From Bolinopsis microptera (lineage: Eukaryota; Ctenophora; Tentaculata; Lobata; Bolinopsidae), in contig NC_087072.1 in assembly GCF_026151205.1 (NCBI RefSeq), positions 11,012,169-11,076,168 on the forward strand: a DNA stretch of 64,000 nucleotides. Direction: 5' to 3'. Each line of letters starts with the position of its first letter. Position 1 is the first letter of the stretch. Below the pieces are notes generated by a model, which was not told the origin of the DNA, did not search any database, and was given only the letters and a program-made list of their open reading frames with translations. Made by a program: the position numbers and the translations under genes. Positions 59,904-64,000 of the stretch are shown here, in pieces.

Positions 59904-60530
59904 GGGGCGCAATCAAATTTTGACCGTTCTGTGTACATTTGTAAATGATGATTTCGATTTTGATGGCACATGGTAAGCATTTAAAGTTAAGGTGCACAAA
60001 TTTGCACTTCAATTTCAAATCTTTATATTATCTTCACGATTATTTCAAAACCAAAACTAACTCGAATCTTAAAGCATAAACAGCTCAAATATCGTTTTAC
60101 AAGCCTGTCACGTGCGTGCGTCTGACAACAATGGCCTTATTTGTTTATTAACTAGTAGTGCTATAATTATATAACTCGTCAAGAAATAATTTGTATGCTA
60201 ATTGTAATAGGTCTTATTTGTTATTCGAAATCAGTGTAAAAAATACATTGGTATATAGATTATAGCTTACTTTCACAACCCCACAGCACACAGCTTATAA
60301 TTTTAGGGGCCATCTGGCATCTACTTACTCTTAGGTGTTAGGACGTCCGCCAAAATCGCAGATTTTCAGAAACCACCCCTCCCCCTGTCCGGATTTGTCC
60401 GAAATTCCAAAACCACCCCCTCCCTATTTGCCGCGGACGTCCTAAGTAGATGGCCCCTTATATAATCATAAAACAAAAGCGTATAAGCATGTATAATGTA
60501 CACAGAACGGTCAAAATCTAATCGCGCCCC
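59904..60530. mobile_element. ~627-bp inverted-repeat element
   Basis: The left end GGGGCGCAATCAAATTTTGA, continuing ccgttctgtgtacat, is repeated in inverted orientation at 60496-60530 (35 nt, about 3 mismatches). No transposase fits inside and no TSD is obvious. It starts 80 bp from the right edge of the 533-bp array and contains the smaller element at 60306-60457. Confidence 0.6.
60306..60457. mobile_element. ~152-bp PIF/Harbinger-like MITE (nested)
   Basis: Ends GGGGCCATCT and its complement, with inner TIR taggacgtccgc matched on the other side. The left arm carries a ~17-bp extra segment that partly repeats the TIR. The flanks share TTA on both sides (60303-60305 and 60458-60460), a 3-bp TSD compatible with PIF/Harbinger. 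The assignment rests on TSD and TIR style only. Confidence 0.5.
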
Positions 60531-61033
60531 ACTAGTGCGCGATTGATACACTATACTACTTATACGTTGCATATTCAATATTGATGACAGCGCGCGATCA
60601 AAGTTTAAGTGGTATGCAAGGTGTATCAATACACGACAGGTAAGGTCCACAGCCAACATAATATAACAGTGTGCAGAAAGGTAAGGGCCGAGAAACGCAA
60701 ACAGCAAGAACCTACTCCACAGTCCACAGTCCACGGCCACCTTGGGTTCTGATACTCATAAGACGGCCAAAACAAGACTGGAGACGCAGCTCCCTCCCAG
60801 AGAGTCGTGTTTTCTAGAGCCGCCCTTGAGTCTGGGGTTAAGATTATGTTACTGTTAGGCGAAATTCTTTGATACACGTTGTAATGTTGTATACCCCTTT
60901 TCTGCGAAAAGTGGTTTACAACGTATCAAGTATTATGATCTCTATCGCCAGAAAATTCGGTCGAGGGAGCAGCCAAGTAATGTTTTTAGACTGTAGACGA
61001 CGGACAAGCTGGAGTCAGTGTAACAAATTAACT

Positions 61034-61304
61034 TGAAAAATCGAAATTGTCAACGAAAGTCAAGAAGAAGAGTCACAGTCAACTCCAAGTGCAAGTACGC
61101 TGGACCATGTAACGAAATTAAAGAAACTCAATATCCCAGCTCATATTTGTGGAGTACAACTGCCAATTCCAAACAAATACAGCACGGACGTAGAACTTAG
61201 CAACCAGTCTTTGTACATAGCAACCATCTGGTTTGCAGGGTCTATTAACGAGATAAGTTGCATCTGTAATTTAGTGCATGATACATTATACATCATGCGT
61301 TAAG
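61034..61304 (+). other. Open frame without Met, protein-like
   Basis: About 90 codons are open between stops. The reading includes ESQEEESQSTPSASTLDHV and NIPAHICGVQLPIPNKYS and ends in IMR-stop. Composition is plausible for a protein, but there is no start codon, convincing acceptor or family. It could be a terminal exon or a transposon relic next to the inverted-repeat elements. Confidence 0.22.
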
Positions 61305-62636
61305 TATTCGTCTCCGTTATCATTTTTGTAATTTAGACCATATTTTGTCTAAACTTGGGTGAAGTGAACAAAGAAGAGTCTAGAAATAAAAGTAAGCAAC
61401 AGTTACCAAGATAACACTTCACAGTTCGTAAGATCCAGGACACATCAAATAACCGAAATATATATCACTTCTAATTCTGTAAGTAAAAATGTTTTAAATC
61501 TTCCAATCCTTTTGAAGACTATCTGGTTTAAGAAGCCATTTATTATTTCAACCCTTTAAATGCCCGTTTTCTCCAAGAAAGAATAATTTTAAATGAAAAA
61601 TACAGCAAATAACTGCAACTCATCATATCCACAGTTAACAGTAAATTATCGTGGGCAAATAATGTTTTCTTGAATTGCGGTCACAGGTCAGACTCAGGGT
61701 GGCCAAATATAATATATATTATATAATTATTGCCTCATCATGGCCCTGGCCCAGAATACGTTAATTCAACTAAGCCATTAAAGAATAAGACAGAATTGCT
61801 TCTACTCAATAAATAGACTATAAAAGTGTGATGCAGGAGAAACAGACATTTGATTAGAGGATTACAAACACAAGGTTAATTGTATATCAGTAACCAGGTC
61901 GCGGCAAAAATACTCCAGAAATATTTCATATTAATAAATGAAATATTCAGTTACATCAAAGTTCTATTGAGAGTTACGGTAATATTGTTTTTGCTGCACC
62001 ATCAATCATCTATTATCTGCCCCTTATCAAGAGTCCTAAAATTTACAGATTTGGACAGGACTATTGGCTATCTTACACTTTCACAATAAATATTTATTTC
62101 TTAAACTGAATCAACAGATCACATGATACCTCGCGCAAGCGCTTAAAAGTTTTGTCTCAAAATTGTAACCTAATTGTAACGAACAATGCGTTAATAACAT
62201 TAAATCCAAAAAATAGAAAATAATTTGACGTAAATAACAAAGCAGATTATGTTTATATGCGTGTCAAAATTAAGCTCCGGTTAATTAATACAAGTAGCAG
62301 AGGTCACTTTTATTGAATTCAAATACAATTACAATCCTCAGAAAATTATTATAATAATAATTGTAATAATCGCACCCCATTTTTCAAATACTGCCAACCA
62401 CTTGGTATGATGTGAAAATGTAATAAATTTAAATATATATCATTAAAACGGAGACGGTATGCTGGTCACATGACATGTTCTGACGGAAGGAATGATGTGC
62501 ATGACGAATGATTATTAAAGAAGCATGTGACTGACATGTTCCTCTGGTCAAATAACGAGTCCTATCTTATGATAGGTGTTGTGCTTGGGATAATTGTAGA
62601 TCTAGGGGGAGATGTTTTCCGGAGGGTTGGAGAGTG
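61305..62636. other. TOP1 3' side and AT-rich spacer
   Basis: No exon seen. A minus-strand AATAAA at 62314-62309 lies about 325 nt downstream of the TOP1 stop and may serve as its poly(A) signal. Confidence 0.4.
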
Positions 62637-63888
62637 TCACCATTCAAAGTCAGCAGTCGCCATTTCTATCGCCCACAAGAACTTCTCTCGCTGCGTTTTG
62701 TTGTATACTTTCTCAATCGGAACGGTGAACCTCTTTGTCCTGAGCAATGTTTTGATGAAACGCTAGATACAGATCGTTTGGGTTACAAATTTCGGGTTTT
62801 AAGATCGTTTTTAAAGTACTTTAATTAAATTGCAACAAACGATCGCGATCTTACCAAGCGACGGTAATTCTGGGGTCAAGATAGTTAAGTTTACTGGTTC
62901 CCAAGGCAATGGTCTTGTTCTCAGCCTTGTCAGTTTCTTTGACTTGAAGTTTGAGCAGGGCCTCCTGTAAACGTTCTAATTTCCTCTTCTCAATCTCGTA
63001 CCGTCTGGAAAATATTTTATTAGAAACCTGGAATATCAACATTCTCCGGGAGAACTAAACTAACTAGTCCGTCTTGTGATCTACGAGATTAATCGCTAGG
63101 AGGGATTTGATTTTCGGATTAAGTAGAACCAAGTAAAACAACAATGCCTCGCGCAGACACCACTGTTAAGAGTACCTATATTTACATTGTTCAGTGTTTT
63201 GAATTTCGATTTTCCGTCAAATTTCCAGATCAAAAGATTGACCAAAAATCAAATAAGCAAATTTCATCGGCAAAATAACCCACTTCTTGGCTTTGTCATT
63301 GTTCCGATAAAATAACCTACTTCTTGGCTTTGTCATTGTTCCGATAAAATAACTTACTTCTTGGCTTTGTCATTGTTCCGATGATGTCTGTAATAGTTTT
63401 TCGCCTCTTTGTAAACCCCTTTCTGTTTAGCTACATCTTCTTTCTTGGCGTCTTTCTGATTCCCAAGGTTCTCCATCTGTTTGTCGAATGTCTTGGGGGC
63501 TGCGCGCTGTGATGGGAAGTATAGTTAGTGAGGGGCAAATCACGTATTGGATCGTTATTCGTTTGAAACGTAACATTAAGTAAGAGAGAAAATAAATTAT
63601 ATAACCTTTTCAAGAAATATATAGTCTATTCAGATATAGTGCCTGATGGAAAAGTCTGTAAATCCTGTTAACCCTCAGTCCCTGACCCTTGAGGATGCTA
63701 AGCGGTAGATCTAAAACTAACCTGATGGTTACAGAGAACAGCTACAGCTCTGTTTGCTCTGTTATAAGTAAGAACAAGGTTTGGGAGATCACTCTTACTA
63801 TCTGTCTGCTCCTGCAACTGCTGCTGTAAAGTCCAGGAAGCGTTGTAAGTACGGAACACTTTAGCAGTCAAACCGTCCATTAGTGTAC
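62637..63888 (-). CDS. TOP1: DNA topoisomerase I (type IB), last four exons
   Basis: Exons 63888-63722, 63506-63358, 63004-62855 and 62739-62637 (TGA) join in phase; earlier exons lie beyond the right edge. The first holds the end of the catalytic core ([33 protein letters not shown]). The second ([14 protein letters not shown]) and the start of the third ([16 protein letters not shown]) are the linker coiled coil. The third then gives the C-terminal domain [18 protein letters not shown], whose Tyr is the nucleophile that forms the 3'-phosphotyrosyl link. The last exon ends [21 protein letters not shown] and Phe-Glu-Trp. The enzyme relaxes supercoils in the nucleus during replication and transcription. 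The linker is compact and Lys-rich. The 3' end of the second exon and its donor are triplicated in the following intron (63283-63394). Every family-critical residue visible here is intact. Confidence 0.97.
63283..63394. repeat. 37-bp unit x3 spanning a TOP1 5' splice site
   Basis: Three near-identical copies of a 37-bp unit (acttcttggctttgtcattg plus ttccgataaaataac on the plus strand). The copy nearest the exon provides the real exon end and donor GTAAGT. The two intronic copies carry GTAGGT and GTGGGT at the same place. Confidence 0.9.
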
Positions 63889-63892
63889 CTGG

Positions 63893-64000
63893 GGGTTGGG
63901 AGGGTCAGTAGGGAGGGAGAGGGGGTTGGGAGGGTCAGTAGGGGGGGGGGGGGGTTGGGAAGGTCAGTAGGGGTGGGGGGTTGGGAGGGTCAGTAGGGGG
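63893..64000. repeat. G-rich minisatellite in TOP1 intron, continues off edge
   Basis: At least four imperfect copies of a ggttgggagggtcagtaggg-type unit (28-38 bp, variable G runs up to about 14). It lies immediately upstream of a TOP1 exon acceptor, so on the transcribed strand it forms the C-rich tract before AG at 63890-63889. Dense GGG runs could form G-quadruplexes on the plus strand. Confidence 0.85.

Noticed and set aside
62527-62828. Two plus-strand ORFs of 64-79 codons
   Set aside because: Shadows of the last TOP1 exon on the opposite strand.

Overview
The window is animal nuclear DNA. It is AT-rich and split by introns with GT-AG borders. Its coding exons match three metazoan families I recognise with certainty (DNA topoisomerase I, TPPP/p25-alpha, PLAC8) and a rhodopsin-class GPCR. 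It also holds an R2-type non-LTR retrotransposon, a tRNA-derived SINE and several TIR-bearing MITEs. There is no operon, prokaryotic or organellar signature. An invertebrate, possibly a cnidarian or another marine phylum, fits best, but the sequence alone does not fix the phylum. Most real genes are split into exons too short to stand out as ORFs. I rebuilt them by matching splice sites, reading phase and family motifs.

Layout. 1-160 (-): edge of a Cys-rich exon. 1519-3012 (-): PLAC8-domain gene, first exon unresolved. 6.2-7.0 kb: G/C-homopolymer repeats and a 349-bp MITE. 7204-17320 (-): seven-exon gene for an RGG-repeat, acidic coiled-coil protein; its introns hold a broken R2-like retrotransposon (+), a poly-G-ended MITE with TSD TATAC and a 262-bp hAT MITE with an 8-bp TSD. 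18332-22194 (-): seven-exon gene of unknown family with an apparent 7-bp duplication that breaks its last exon. 22.2-41 kb: long gene-poor stretch with a SINE, dispersed and tandem duplications and a perfect hairpin. 41.04 kb (+): candidate first exon of a secreted protein. 44599-48583 (+): complete three-exon GPCR. 50470-51749 (-): complete four-exon TPPP. 52.2-53.7 kb: telomere-like CCCTAA patches and a duplicated unit. 55787-59808: about 7.5 near-identical copies of a 533-bp unit, bounded by a perfect 15-bp direct repeat. 59.9-60.5 kb: nested inverted-repeat elements. 62637-63888 (-): the last four exons of topoisomerase I, running off the right edge.

The genes do not form a pathway. TOP1 is nuclear, TPPP binds microtubules, the GPCR sits in the plasma membrane, and PLAC8 proteins are small Cys-rich membrane-associated proteins. 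Except for the GPCR and the secreted-protein candidate, all recognised host genes lie on the minus strand. The most unusual object is the 533-bp array, which looks as if it was inserted as a ready-made concatemer.
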